Source: an uncultured Bacilli bacterium
Lineage (GTDB): Bacteria > Bacillota_I > Bacilli_A > RF39 > UBA660
DNA: 46,200 bases
Direction: 5' to 3'
NCBI GenBank assembly: GCA_944355355.1
Contig: CALVQE010000005.1
Location: 1 to 46,200 of the forward strand
The translations under genes and the position numbers were made by a program. Position 1 is the first letter of the stretch. The number at the start of each line of letters is the position of its first letter. The notes under the pieces are model-generated. The model was not told where the DNA came from, made no database searches, and worked only from the letters and a program-made list of their open reading frames with translations. This document shows positions 1 to 7,453 of the stretch, piece after piece.

Positions 1-41
1 AAAAGAGAAAAGGAGTACCGTGAGGTACTCCAAAGGAAGAA
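1..41 (+). repeat. 41-nt segment also present upstream of def
   Basis: These bases match the minus strand of 6294-6334 at 37 of 41 positions. Within them, 12-31 form a perfect 8-bp hairpin with a GTGA tetraloop. Both copies can be read in the same frame as a KRE..YREVLQ-like peptide, so this may be the 3' tail of a gene or RNA that begins left of the window. A terminator follows directly. Its nature is not resolved. Confidence 0.55.
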
Positions 42-76
42 TAGAAAATTTATTTTCTATGAATTCCTTTTTGTTC
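32..76 (+). terminator. Intrinsic terminator at the window edge
   Basis: AAAGGAA at 32-38 pairs with TTCCTTT at 64-70, and inside it 41-49 pairs perfectly with 52-60 around a TT loop. A T-rich run follows. It would end a transcript entering from the left. Confidence 0.7.
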
Positions 77-120
77 TTATTTCAAAATATATGTTTTAAT
101 ACTTCTATGAAAACCAAATA

Positions 121-172
121 GCGACCGACTCTTAATCAGCAGGTCTAGGGTTCAAATCCCGTATGGGACTCA
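121..172 (+). pseudogene. Decayed 3' part of tRNA-Lys(CUU)
   Basis: The anticodon loop CTCTTAA, the variable region and a T-loop (TTCAAAT) followed by an acceptor-like 3' strand are recognisable as the 3' two thirds of a tRNA-Lys. The matching 5' acceptor strand and D arm are missing from the bases upstream. The anticodon and T stems carry mismatches. It is therefore a remnant, as left by integration into or recombination at a tRNA 3' end, not a working tRNA. Confidence 0.6.
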
Positions 173-184
173 GTGGGGATCACA

Positions 185-215
185 TAAAAAAGAATCACAT
201 CGAAGTATGATTCTT
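185..215 (-). terminator. Terminator of tRNA-Gln
   Basis: An 8-bp stem (190-197 with 208-215) is followed on the minus strand by a run of T. It lies 12 bases downstream of the tRNA-Gln 3' end. Confidence 0.75.
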
Positions 216-226
216 AAAATACTAAT

Positions 227-302
227 TGGCTACCCTGGCTGGATTCGAACCGGCGAAATGATGGGGTCAGAGCCCATTGCCTTACCACTTGGCGACAGGG
301 TA
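227..302 (-). tRNA. tRNA-Gln (anticodon CUG)
   Basis: Read on the minus strand, the acceptor stem TACCCTG/CAGGGTA pairs fully and the CCA end is encoded. The anticodon stem ATGGG/CCCAT closes the loop CTCTGAC, giving anticodon CUG. The T loop is TTCGAAT, with one mismatch in the T stem. The D-arm CGCCAAGTGGTAAGGC is typical of Gln/Glu tRNAs. Confidence 0.9.
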
Positions 303-365
303 ATGTCTTTCAATAAGTATTATAACGTAGATAAACAAAAAATTCCATCTTTTTTTGATTTTTTC

Positions 366-394
366 TTGTAATTTCAAAAAAACTATTGTATACT
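366..394 (+). promoter_or_regulatory. Sigma-A promoter of the tRNA pair
   Basis: TTGTAA (366-371) and TATACT (389-394) are separated by 17 bases. The -10 box ends 12 bases before the first tRNA. Confidence 0.75.
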
Positions 395-406
395 TAAGTA
401 GTCGTT

Positions 407-483
407 GGACCTCTAGCTCAGTTGGTTAGAGCAACCGGCTCATAACCGGTCGGTCGTAGGTTCGAGTCCTACGAGGTCCACCA
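407..483 (+). tRNA. tRNA with CAU anticodon (Ile2 or elongator Met)
   Basis: Full cloverleaf: acceptor GGACCTC/GAGGTCC, anticodon stem CCGG/CCGG closing the loop CTCATAA, T arm GTAGG-TTCGAGT-CCTAC and encoded CCA. The anticodon is CAU. The C4/C5 acceptor bases and GGCTCATAACC arm resemble the minor tRNA-Ile whose C34 is changed to lysidine by TilS. An elongator tRNA-Met cannot be excluded from sequence alone. Confidence 0.9.
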
Positions 484-497
484 CTTAAATAGTATAT

Positions 498-582
498 GCA
501 GGCGTGGCGAAATTGGTAGACGCACTAGACTTAGGATCTAGCGCCTCACGGCATGGGGGTTCAAGTCCCTTCGCCTGCACCA
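498..582 (+). tRNA. tRNA-Leu (anticodon UAG)
   Basis: An 85-nt tRNA with the long variable arm of tRNA-Leu. The anticodon loop is CTTAGGA, the acceptor GCAGGCG/CGCCTGC and CCA is encoded. It starts 14 bases after the CAU tRNA and ends in a strong terminator, so the two form one transcript. Confidence 0.95.
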
Positions 583-628
583 TTGAAAAATCTGTCCAGA
601 CTTTTATAGTTTTGGATTTAATATAGAA

Positions 629-661
629 AATATCAATTTCTAAAGAAGTTGGTATTTTTTT
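629..661 (+). terminator. Terminator of the tRNA pair
   Basis: A 13-bp stem with three G-T pairs (629-641 with 644-656), a 2-base loop and seven T. Confidence 0.85.
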
Positions 662-851
662 GTTAATTAAAGAATGGTGAGAAGATAATCCAGAACTAAT
701 TAGAATGAATATTAAACGAACTGATAGATTAGTTCAATTAATGAAAATAAAAATATTAAAGAACTGGATGTATACAACAATAAGTAAGTGAAGATAACAA
801 ATATTTGATAGGAAAATTTTCCTTTTCCAAAACAAAAAAGGCCAAGAAAAA
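662..851. other. Short gene-free stretch with a decayed reading frame
   Basis: No intact gene is visible. On the plus strand about 35 codons from roughly 676 to 790 are open (reading EDNPELIRMN...), but there is no start with a ribosome binding site and the frame begins after a stop. It may be a coding remnant of unknown origin. Confidence 0.3.
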
Positions 852-884
852 AGCTGTATGAAATCATTTCATTTCATTACAGCC
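852..884 (-). terminator. Terminator, copy 1 of a repeated family
   Basis: On the minus strand a GGCTGTAATGAAAT arm pairs with ATTTCATACAGC (one bulged base) and is followed by T6. It lies just downstream of the lipoprotein gene. The same arm occurs at 23914 and 24101. Confidence 0.8.
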
Positions 885-888
885 CCTT

Positions 889-1752
889 TTAATAATTTGT
901 AATTGTTTTTAAATCAGAAATATACTGATTCATAATTGAAATATAAGTCTCGTTATTAGCGCGATTTTCTTCACTTAAAGTATGCATCATATTAACCGGT
1001 ACAGAAGTAATATTCGTACCACTTTTTAATTCTTTTAAAACCTCGCTATCTTCCTCATTTGCTCTAGTAAGAATATAACGGTAAATACCAGAATTAAAGT
1101 TGCTCTTTAAAGAACTTAAATTAGATGTATTTGGTTCATAATCTTCTAAAGAAATAACCGTAAAACCATAATCTTCTAAATACCTAAATACGTTTGATGA
1201 AACAACAATAGTTTCTTGACCACGACTTTGAGCATCCTTAGCAATTCGTCGTATTTCAGCATCCATAATCGATAAAGTCTCTTCTAATTCATCATACTTT
1301 TCTTCAATCTCAGCATTAATATATTTAGAACCAATCTGTTCTTGAAGACCATCTTTAATATTAGAAGCAAGCATCAGATAATTACTTGGACTTAACCACA
1401 GCTCCTCAACACCATACTTATATTTCAAACCATAAGCTGCATCAATAATCTTCAAACGTTTATTCTCATGAACAAAATTATTAGCAATTTGCTTTTCACT
1501 CGTTGTGCCATTATAAATAAACAAAGTACCATTACTGTATGTCTCAATTTGTTTATCTGTTAAAGTGTAATTTGCCGCATCCGTACCATCTGGGTAAATC
1601 GAAGAAGTAGTGGAATGACTTCCATACAATTGCTCAGTTAAATATGAAATAGGATAAACTGTGGTATAAATCGTTGCGTTTTCTAAATCGTTGCAACCGG
1701 TCAAAAGTAAAATAATTCCTCCTAAAATAATACTACTTAATATCTTTTTCAA
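889..1752 (-). CDS. ZnuA/TroA-like lipoprotein lacking metal ligands
   Basis: A 287-residue protein with a lipoprotein signal peptide (lipobox LTGC, Cys20), so it should be anchored on the outer face of the membrane. After it comes the fold signature of cluster A-I (zinc/manganese) ABC-transporter binding proteins: IYTTVYPISYLTEQ near 28-41, a PDGTDAANY stretch near 54-62, LWLSP near 118-122 and SSNVFRYL near 185-192. In the known family these positions carry the metal-binding histidines (EPHxxE, HxWLDP, HxAFxYL). Here they are Asn61, Glu117 and Asn187. No permease or ATPase gene lies next to it. The start overlaps the end of yidD by 20 bases, so translation is probably coupled. The fold assignment is fairly firm; a transport function is not supported. 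Confidence 0.75.
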   Translation of the reverse strand: MKKILSSIILGGIILLLTGCNDLENATIYTTVYPISYLTEQLYGSHSTTSSIYPDGTDAANYTLTDKQIETYSNGTLFIYNGTTSEKQIANNFVHENKRLKIIDAAYGLKYKYGVEELWLSPSNYLMLASNIKDGLQEQIGSKYINAEIEEKYDELEETLSIMDAEIRRIAKDAQSRGQETIVVSSNVFRYLEDYGFTVISLEDYEPNTSNLSSLKSNFNSGIYRYILTRANEEDSEVLKELKSGTNITSVPVNMMHTLSEENRANNETYISIMNQYISDLKTITNY

Positions 1753-1978
1753 CTATTCCACCTCCTTTTAAAGGTTGATAGCCATATAACCCACCTGGAC
1801 GACATTTTAATATCCTTTTAATTCCTAAATAACAACCCTTAAGACAACCATACTCATTAATTGCTTCAATAGTATACTCACTACAAGTAGGAATACAACG
1901 ACAAAAGCTATGACTTGCTAAAGGCGTAATCTGATAACAGCGAATCAAAAAAATGAAAACTCTTTTCGTAACTATCAC
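1733..1978 (-). CDS. yidD: Membrane protein insertion efficiency factor YidD
   Basis: An 81-residue member of the YidD (UPF0161) family, a small membrane-associated helper of YidC-type insertion. The hallmark CRCIPTCSEYTIEAI block (near residues 27-41) and GCYLGIKRILKCRPGG are both present. The start is GTG at 1978. No Shine-Dalgarno site lies ahead of it, and a promoter -10 box ends 8 bases upstream, so the mRNA may begin at or next to the start codon. Its usual partners rnpA, rpmH and yidC are not nearby. It is followed in an overlapping frame by the lipoprotein gene. Confidence 0.92.
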   Translation of the reverse strand: MIVTKRVFIFLIRCYQITPLASHSFCRCIPTCSEYTIEAINEYGCLKGCYLGIKRILKCRPGGLYGYQPLKGGGIVEKDIK

Positions 1979-1986
1979 CTAATGGT

Positions 1987-2016
1987 ATTTTACTACAAAA
2001 AGGTTTTCTTGTACAA
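1987..2016 (-). promoter_or_regulatory. Promoter of yidD
   Basis: On the minus strand TTGTAC (2011-2016) and TAAAAT (1987-1992) are 18 bases apart. The -10 box ends 8 bases before the GTG start. Confidence 0.5.
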
Positions 2017-2071
2017 TAGGAAAGTAATACATAAATCTACAATTTTTCTCGAAAATTAACTTTTTGTGTAG

Positions 2072-2096
2072 TATAATGAATAAGGAGGTAATAGAT
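2072..2096 (+). promoter_or_regulatory. -10 box and Shine-Dalgarno of rnc
   Basis: TATAAT at 2072-2077 is followed by a perfect AAGGAGGT at 2082-2089 and ATG at 2097. The implied leader is only about 13 bases. No good -35 box is seen. Confidence 0.6.
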
Positions 2097-2753
2097 ATGG
2101 AGTTTGAAAATTTTTTTCTACAACGAGGAATCAACCTAAAAAATCCTAAGCAAATGCAAACTGCCTTTACCCATACATCATATGCTAATGAACATCGTGT
2201 AGAATCGTATGAACGTTTAGAATTTTTAGGAGATGCCGTTTTAGAAGTTATTACAAGTGAATATTTTTATTTAAACACTGATTTAAAAGAAGGAGATATG
2301 ACCAAAATAAGAGCAAGTTACGTTTGTGAACATGCCTTAGCAACATATGCCAAAGAAATAGGCTTAAATAAATATATTCGTGTTGGGCACGGACAACTAG
2401 AAAACATTAACGATACCATTATTGCTGATGTCTTTGAAAGTGTCCTAGGAGCTATATATTTAGATGCGGGTTATGATGCTGCTAAAACCTATGCATACCA
2501 GATTATTGTTCCATATATAGAAAAAAAAGCTGTTTTTTTAACGGATTACAAATCAGCCTTACAAGAAATGGTCCAAACAGATAAAGAAAGTCTAACCTAT
2601 GAGCTAGTCAAAGAAGAAGGACCAGCTCATGACAAAACTTTTACTGTAAATGTTGTCATTGATGATATTATCTATGGTACAGGAGTAGGCAAGAGCAAGA
2701 AAGAAGCAGAACAAAAAGCTGCCTATGATGCCTACCAAAAGAGGGCGAAGTAA
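2097..2753 (+). CDS. rnc: Ribonuclease III
   Basis: A 218-residue RNase III, which cuts double-stranded RNA in rRNA processing and RNA turnover. The catalytic domain has the signature ERLEFLGDAVLE (residues 39-50, with Glu42 and Asp46) and the second acidic cluster in ADVFESVLGAIYLD near 105-118. A double-stranded RNA-binding domain fills about 145-218 (YKSALQEMVQ to KKEAEQKAAYDAY). The ATG at 2097 was chosen because AAGGAGGT precedes it by 7 bases. smc starts 1 base after the stop, the usual rnc-smc operon of Firmicutes. Confidence 0.97.
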   Translation: MEFENFFLQRGINLKNPKQMQTAFTHTSYANEHRVESYERLEFLGDAVLEVITSEYFYLNTDLKEGDMTKIRASYVCEHALATYAKEIGLNKYIRVGHGQLENINDTIIADVFESVLGAIYLDAGYDAAKTYAYQIIVPYIEKKAVFLTDYKSALQEMVQTDKESLTYELVKEEGPAHDKTFTVNVVIDDIIYGTGVGKSKKEAEQKAAYDAYQKRAK

Positions 2754-2754
2754 T

Positions 2755-5700
2755 ATGAAACTAAAAAGTATTCGCGCATATGGGTTTAAATCCTTTGCAG
2801 ATAAAATTGATATTGAACTAAAAAGTAACATAACGGCTATTGTCGGGCCAAATGGATCAGGGAAAAGCAATATCGTTGATGCAGTTCGTTGGGTCTTAGG
2901 AGAACAATCAGTAAAAAGTCTTCGTGGTAGCAGCGCAATGAGCGATGTTATTTTTGCTGGAAGCGAAACTCGCAGTCCCTTAAAACGTTGCGAAGTAGCC
3001 TTGACATTTGATAATACTGACCATTTTTTAAATACCGATCTGACAGATGTCGAAGTAAAAAGAATTTTATATCATACGGGTGAAAATGAGTATTACATTA
3101 ATAATGCCAAAGTTCGGTTAAAAGATATTACTAATCTTTTCTTAGACAGTGGCATAGGTGTAGATTCTTTTAATATTATTAGTCAAGGAAATATTGAATC
3201 AATTGTCAATTCAAAACCTTATGACCGTCGCGTAATCCTAGAAAGTGCTGCTGGTGTCTTAAAATATAAAAATCGCAAAAACGAAAGTGTTCGTAAATTA
3301 GAAAAAACCAAAGACAATCTAGAAAAGGTCTCTTTAGTAACCGATGAACTTGCCTTAACTGTCGAACCTTTAAAAGAGCAAAGTGCTGTTGCCAAAAAGT
3401 TTTTGGAGTATAAGAAGGAACTAGAAGATCTTGAAATTTCCTTGACAACCTATGATATCACCCATATTCATGATACGTACAATGCCTTACTAAAAGAAGT
3501 GAAAGACTTAGAAAGTCAAAAGGAAACCCTAGAATTTAAAAATGGTAAAAAGGATTCTGAAACCGAAAAACTAAAAGTAGAACAACTTCATTTAGATGAA
3601 CAAATTGCCATGCTGAATCAAAAGCTCGTAGACTTAAACGAAGAACTAGCTAAATTGAATAGTGAAAAAACATTACTTTTAGAACGGCAAAAATATGAAA
3701 TTGATCAAGCAAAAATTGATGAAGATTTAATGAATTTAAAAGAGACAGAACTGGCCATTCAAAAAGAACTAGCGGTTGTAACCTATGAAGTAGAAGAAAA
3801 GAAAAAAACAGTAGATAAAATCAAAAGAGAATTAGGAGACCTAGAAGAACGGCAAAGTCTATTAACTATTCAAAAAAAGCATTTAGATGCCGAATACGAT
3901 AACACTTCTAGAAACCAATTTATCTTAAGAAACAAAATAAACCTTTTAGAAGCCAACTTAGAACAAGATATGACTTTACCAACATCTGTAAAAAACGTCA
4001 TTAATCATCCAAGATTAAAAGGAATATTAGGAACAATTGGAAAAGTAATCGATGTTCCATCTTTATATACAGTCGCGATAGACATTGCCTTAGGTGCTTC
4101 ATCGAACTTTATTATTACCGAAGATGAAAAATGTGCTAGTATGGCCGTAAACTACTTAAAAGAAAATCATCTAGGTCGTGCCACCTTTTTCCCGTTAAAT
4201 ATTATCAAAGAGCGCTTTATTCCAGCTAGTGACTTAAACCTAGCCAAAGAAGTTGACGGATATATTGGGATAGCAAGTGATCTAATTGCCTATGATTCCA
4301 AATATACACCTGTAATAAAAAATCAACTTGGTAATGTTCTAGTGGTCAAAAACATTGAAACCATGAATAAATTAGGTAAGGCCTTACAATATCGTTATCG
4401 GATTGTTACCTTAGAAGGAGAAATACTCCATGCAGGTGGATCTATCACCGGTGGTTCGCTTAAAAGACAAAATAGTACTTTAAAAGATCGTCAAGATCTA
4501 GCTAATCTAAAAATCGAACTAGAAAATAATGAGTATTCTCTAAAAGGATTAGAAAAAAAGAAAGAAACGTTCTCTGAAGAGGAAAGAACAATAAATGAAG
4601 AAATCTTTAAACTTGAAAAAGAAATGTATTCCTCTTTAGAAATCTATAATCAAAAAGAAAATGCTCGAAAGATGCTTGAAGAAAAGCTAAACGAAACTAG
4701 TGCCAAAATTAAAAATGCGAATATGCTCAGTGCTGGAACAATTGAAGCATCTTTATTTGAGGCAATGGAAAAGAAAGAACAAGTAGAGATAGAAAAAACG
4801 AAAATTACTAAAATGCTAGAAGAAGCCCAAAAACAAAAAAGCACCATAGCTTCTGAAATAGCCTCTTTAGAAAATGCTTACCGTGAACAAAACAGTGCTT
4901 ACCATAAGATCGAAACAGAATTGAAGAGTCATGAAATTGAGATCGGTAAATTAGATACAAAAATGGATTATTTACTAAACATTTTAAGCGAAGAATATCA
5001 TATTACTTATGAAAAAGCAAAGACGGATTATCTTTTAGATCTAGAACCAGCAATTGCCCGTAGTAAAGTCTCTTCATTGAAAAAACAAATGAAAGACTTA
5101 GGAGAAGTAAACTTAGGTAGCATCGCTGAATATGACCGTATAAAAGAAAGATATGAATTTTTAACAACTCAGAAAGCAGACTTAGAAAAATCATGTGATG
5201 AATTATATAAAGTCATTGCCGAAATGGATGAAATAATGAAAGAAAAACTTGTTGTTGCCTTTACTAAAATCGAAAGTGAATTCCAAAAAGTATTCAAAAA
5301 AATGTTTAAAGGTGGCACGGGTTTACTTAAACTAACTGATCCTGATAATATCTTAGAAACAGGCATTGAAATCATTGCCGAACCTCCAGGTAAAAAACTA
5401 AACAACATTCAGCTTTTATCTGGTGGTGAAAAAACACTCACTGCGATTTCACTATTATTTGCAATTCTAAATGTTTATCCTGTTCCATTCTGTATCTTAG
5501 ATGAAGTAGAAGCAGCCTTAGATGAAGCCAATGTCGATACCTTTGGAGCTTATTTACAAGAACAAAAAGAGAAGAGTGAATTCTTACTCATTACCCATAA
5601 AAAACGAACAATGGAATATGCAACAACTTTATATGGTATTACGATGCAAGAACAAGGTGTCTCTAAAATTGTCAGTGTAAAATTAGAAGAAGATAAATAA
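2755..5700 (+). CDS. smc: Chromosome segregation protein SMC
   Basis: A 981-residue SMC ATPase, the core of the condensin-like complex with ScpA and ScpB. The N-terminal head has Walker A GPNGSGKSN near residue 31. Two long coiled coils flank a hinge domain at roughly 400-520 (LKGILGTIGKVIDV to GGSITGGSLKR). The C-terminal head has the ABC signature LLSGGEKTLTAISLL near 893 and Walker B CILDEVEAALDEANV near 920. It is about 200 residues shorter than Bacillus SMC (1186), which points to shorter coiled-coil arms, not truncation, since both heads are intact. The downstream ftsY often found in this operon is absent; a terminator follows. Confidence 0.97.
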   Translation: MKLKSIRAYGFKSFADKIDIELKSNITAIVGPNGSGKSNIVDAVRWVLGEQSVKSLRGSSAMSDVIFAGSETRSPLKRCEVALTFDNTDHFLNTDLTDVEVKRILYHTGENEYYINNAKVRLKDITNLFLDSGIGVDSFNIISQGNIESIVNSKPYDRRVILESAAGVLKYKNRKNESVRKLEKTKDNLEKVSLVTDELALTVEPLKEQSAVAKKFLEYKKELEDLEISLTTYDITHIHDTYNALLKEVKDLESQKETLEFKNGKKDSETEKLKVEQLHLDEQIAMLNQKLVDLNEELAKLNSEKTLLLERQKYEIDQAKIDEDLMNLKETELAIQKELAVVTYEVEEKKKTVDKIKRELGDLEERQSLLTIQKKHLDAEYDNTSRNQFILRNKINLLEANLEQDMTLPTSVKNVINHPRLKGILGTIGKVIDVPSLYTVAIDIALGASSNFIITEDEKCASMAVNYLKENHLGRATFFPLNIIKERFIPASDLNLAKEVDGYIGIASDLIAYDSKYTPVIKNQLGNVLVVKNIETMNKLGKALQYRYRIVTLEGEILHAGGSITGGSLKRQNSTLKDRQDLANLKIELENNEYSLKGLEKKKETFSEEERTINEEIFKLEKEMYSSLEIYNQKENARKMLEEKLNETSAKIKNANMLSAGTIEASLFEAMEKKEQVEIEKTKITKMLEEAQKQKSTIASEIASLENAYREQNSAYHKIETELKSHEIEIGKLDTKMDYLLNILSEEYHITYEKAKTDYLLDLEPAIARSKVSSLKKQMKDLGEVNLGSIAEYDRIKERYEFLTTQKADLEKSCDELYKVIAEMDEIMKEKLVVAFTKIESEFQKVFKKMFKGGTGLLKLTDPDNILETGIEIIAEPPGKKLNNIQLLSGGEKTLTAISLLFAILNVYPVPFCILDEVEAALDEANVDTFGAYLQEQKEKSEFLLITHKKRTMEYATTLYGITMQEQGVSKIVSVKLEEDK

Positions 5701-5706
5701 AACGAA

Positions 5707-5736
5707 AAAATGCGAGATTTAAATTTCTCGCATTTT
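5707..5736. terminator. Bidirectional terminator between smc and def
   Basis: An 11-bp stem (5707-5717 with 5726-5736) has A and T runs on both sides, so it can end both converging transcripts. The last codons of def lie inside the hairpin. Confidence 0.85.
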
Positions 5737-6267
5737 ATCTTGGTCTTTATAAGGATTTTTAGGATCAATTTTATCAACAAACAAAATTCCATTTAAATGA
5801 TCAATTTCATGTTGAAAAGCAATCGCAATATCCTCACGTACCCGAATCTGATATTTTTTACCATTTTCATCATAAGCTTCAATCGTAATTCTTGCATACC
5901 TTGGCACAATACCCTCAACAGGTCGATTAATAGAAAGACAACCTTCGCCCTCACCAACATAAATCTGTTCTTCACTATGAGACAAAAGCTTAGGATTAAT
6001 AACAATGTAATCTTTAAAACCATCATCAGTTTCTTCCACAATAACAAAAATTCTTTTTAAAACCCCGACTTGTACTGCAGATAACCCCATACCAGCACGT
6101 AAATGATATTTCTCTTCATATTCCTTTATTTGACTCATTTTTAAATAAGTAATCATATCTTGAATCATTTGCTTATCTTTATCTGTAAGAGGAAAAGTAG
6201 CTTCCTTACTAACTTCCCGAAGTCTTTTATCAAACTCTTCTAAGATCTTAATTTTTGGTAATTCCAT
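5719..6267 (-). CDS. def: Peptide deformylase (type II-like)
   Basis: A 182-residue metalloenzyme that removes the formyl group from new N-termini. All three family motifs are seen: GMGLSAVQVG (motif 1), EGEGCLSI with the metal-binding Cys (motif 2) and QHEIDHLNG with the two His and catalytic Glu (motif 3). The long segment between the N-terminus and motif 1 matches the type II enzymes of Firmicutes. The ATG at 6267 follows AGGTGG. The upstream small ORF overlaps its start by 20 bases, and transcription probably begins at the promoter at 6483-6511. Confidence 0.95.
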   Translation of the reverse strand: MELPKIKILEEFDKRLREVSKEATFPLTDKDKQMIQDMITYLKMSQIKEYEEKYHLRAGMGLSAVQVGVLKRIFVIVEETDDGFKDYIVINPKLLSHSEEQIYVGEGEGCLSINRPVEGIVPRYARITIEAYDENGKKYQIRVREDIAIAFQHEIDHLNGILFVDKIDPKNPYKDQDKMREI

Positions 6268-6463
6268 AGTCCACCTCTTCAAAACAGTAATATTTCTTCC
6301 CTTGGAGTACCTCACGGTAGCCCATTTCTCTTTTTACAGAGACCATACTCGTGATGCGTCGCCCCCGTACTTTCTGAATCCCACATACAGGACATTTATA
6401 CTTTCTTATTCCGTAATTTTTCATATGTTGGATACAACCTAAATGGATAAGCTCATCTGACAA
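6248..6463 (-). CDS. Small cysteine-containing protein upstream of def
   Basis: A 71-residue ORF that I do not recognise. It contains LGC, KYKCPVCG and KKYYCF, so it could bind zinc through a CxxC knuckle, and the rest is basic. The best start is TTG at 6463, preceded by AGGTGGGAG; an ATG 13 codons further in has no clear binding site. It sits between a consensus promoter and def, and its stop lies 20 bases inside def, the same overlap seen at yidD and xseA/xseB, which favours a translated and coupled gene. Two parts of its DNA recur elsewhere in the window (1-41 and 29657-29676). It could instead be a structured leader RNA. Confidence 0.45.
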   Translation of the reverse strand: MSDELIHLGCIQHMKNYGIRKYKCPVCGIQKVRGRRITSMVSVKREMGYREVLQGKKYYCFEEVDYGITKN

Positions 6464-6482
6464 CTCCCACCTGATTAGCCAA

Positions 6483-6511
6483 ATTATATAATGCAAACGC
6501 ATGTTTGTCAA
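6483..6511 (-). promoter_or_regulatory. Consensus promoter of the small ORF and def
   Basis: A perfect TTGACA (6506-6511), 17-base spacer and TATAAT (6483-6488) on the minus strand. This is the strongest promoter match in this half of the window. Confidence 0.85.
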
Positions 6512-6561
6512 TACTGAATGGCGGGCTAATTTTATTACTTTCCTGTTATCCAAAAAAGTTT

Positions 6562-7365
6562 TTAAAAATAAACCCTTTTCCGACTCAAATTTTGCTTCTC
6601 TTGTATATAATCCCAATCATTTTTAAAAGAAAGGTAAAAAGCTTTATATTCCTTTTGTTTATAAATACTTTTAGCAAGTTCTCGATAAACAGTAGCAACA
6701 TAATCGCTGATTTCACGCTGATAAAAGAAGCAATCTAGCTCCTGTCTTGAACATACATTCCATTTTATATTTACTATTGCAAAAGAATAAATAAAGCGCT
6801 GGTAAGGTGTATAAACCTCCTCAACAGATGGTTGGCGATAAAAATTTAAAGCAGAAGTCTTATACAACATATTTAACGAAGTAGATAGACGGCTTTTAAT
6901 AGACGAAATTGGTAAATCGGTTAATAAGCTCAATTCATGAGACGTCAAAGGTTGAGTATTTTGAAGCCCAAATTTTTTTGCAACTAATATTTTCTTGTCA
7001 TTAGGTAATACACGCAAAGCCCTTTGAACAAGTAAAGGTAATTCTAATTTTTCAAGAGCAATCACATAAAAACAATCTTGACCAAGTATAGGCTTACTGA
7101 ATTCTTGTGTTTTCTTCATTGTGCTATAAACTCTCTTAAGATCGTCAAAAAACTTTTCTTTCGTAAAATTCTCCACAGAAAAATTTTGATAAAGTAGAAG
7201 CATAGCTTCCTGAATAAAATCCTCAAGTTCAAACAAATCTTCGTCATCACTCTTATAATGCTTAACAATAAACTCTCGAATCCAATCCAAATGTTCTTCC
7301 CAAGGTTCATTAGCAGTCAAAATTCTAAAGTCAAGAACTTTCATAGCAAGTAAATCATTTTTCAT
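6562..7365 (-). CDS. Sigma-factor-like protein with C-terminal extension
   Basis: A 267-residue protein. Residues near 38-60 (ELEDFIQEAMLLLYQNF) resemble sigma-70 region 2. Residues near 118-170 (RVLPNDKKILVAKKFGL, then TSHELSLLTDLPISSIKSRL) resemble sigma region 4 with its helix-turn-helix. About 85 residues follow that match nothing I know. It may be a divergent alternative sigma factor or a DNA-binding protein built from sigma parts. The start ATG at 7365 follows AGGGGGT. It has its own promoter and is divergent from the MYG1-family gene. No anti-sigma gene is visible beside it. Confidence 0.5.
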   Translation of the reverse strand: MKNDLLAMKVLDFRILTANEPWEEHLDWIREFIVKHYKSDDEDLFELEDFIQEAMLLLYQNFSVENFTKEKFFDDLKRVYSTMKKTQEFSKPILGQDCFYVIALEKLELPLLVQRALRVLPNDKKILVAKKFGLQNTQPLTSHELSLLTDLPISSIKSRLSTSLNMLYKTSALNFYRQPSVEEVYTPYQRFIYSFAIVNIKWNVCSRQELDCFFYQREISDYVATVYRELAKSIYKQKEYKAFYLSFKNDWDYIQEKQNLSRKRVYF

Positions 7366-7388
7366 ATTGTTACCCCCTACAGGTATAA

Positions 7389-7417
7389 AATATATCATAA
7401 AATAACTGAATTGTCAA
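7389..7417 (-). promoter_or_regulatory. Promoter of the sigma-like gene
   Basis: TTGACA (7412-7417), 17 bases, TATATT (7389-7394) on the minus strand. Confidence 0.75.
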
Positions 7418-7422
7418 AAATC

Positions 7423-7431
7423 TGTTATAAT
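7423..7431 (+). promoter_or_regulatory. Extended -10 promoter of the MYG1-family gene
   Basis: TG-T-TATAAT at 7423-7431 is an extended -10 element. It lies 14 bases before the AAGAAGGT binding site region and overlaps the divergent -35 region. Confidence 0.5.
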
Positions 7432-7453
7432 ATAGAGAAAGAAGGTGCTTAAA

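Noticed and set aside
6268-6503. def leader as a known riboswitch, T-box, SRP RNA or tmRNA
   Set aside because: None of the conserved cores of these RNAs that I know could be matched.
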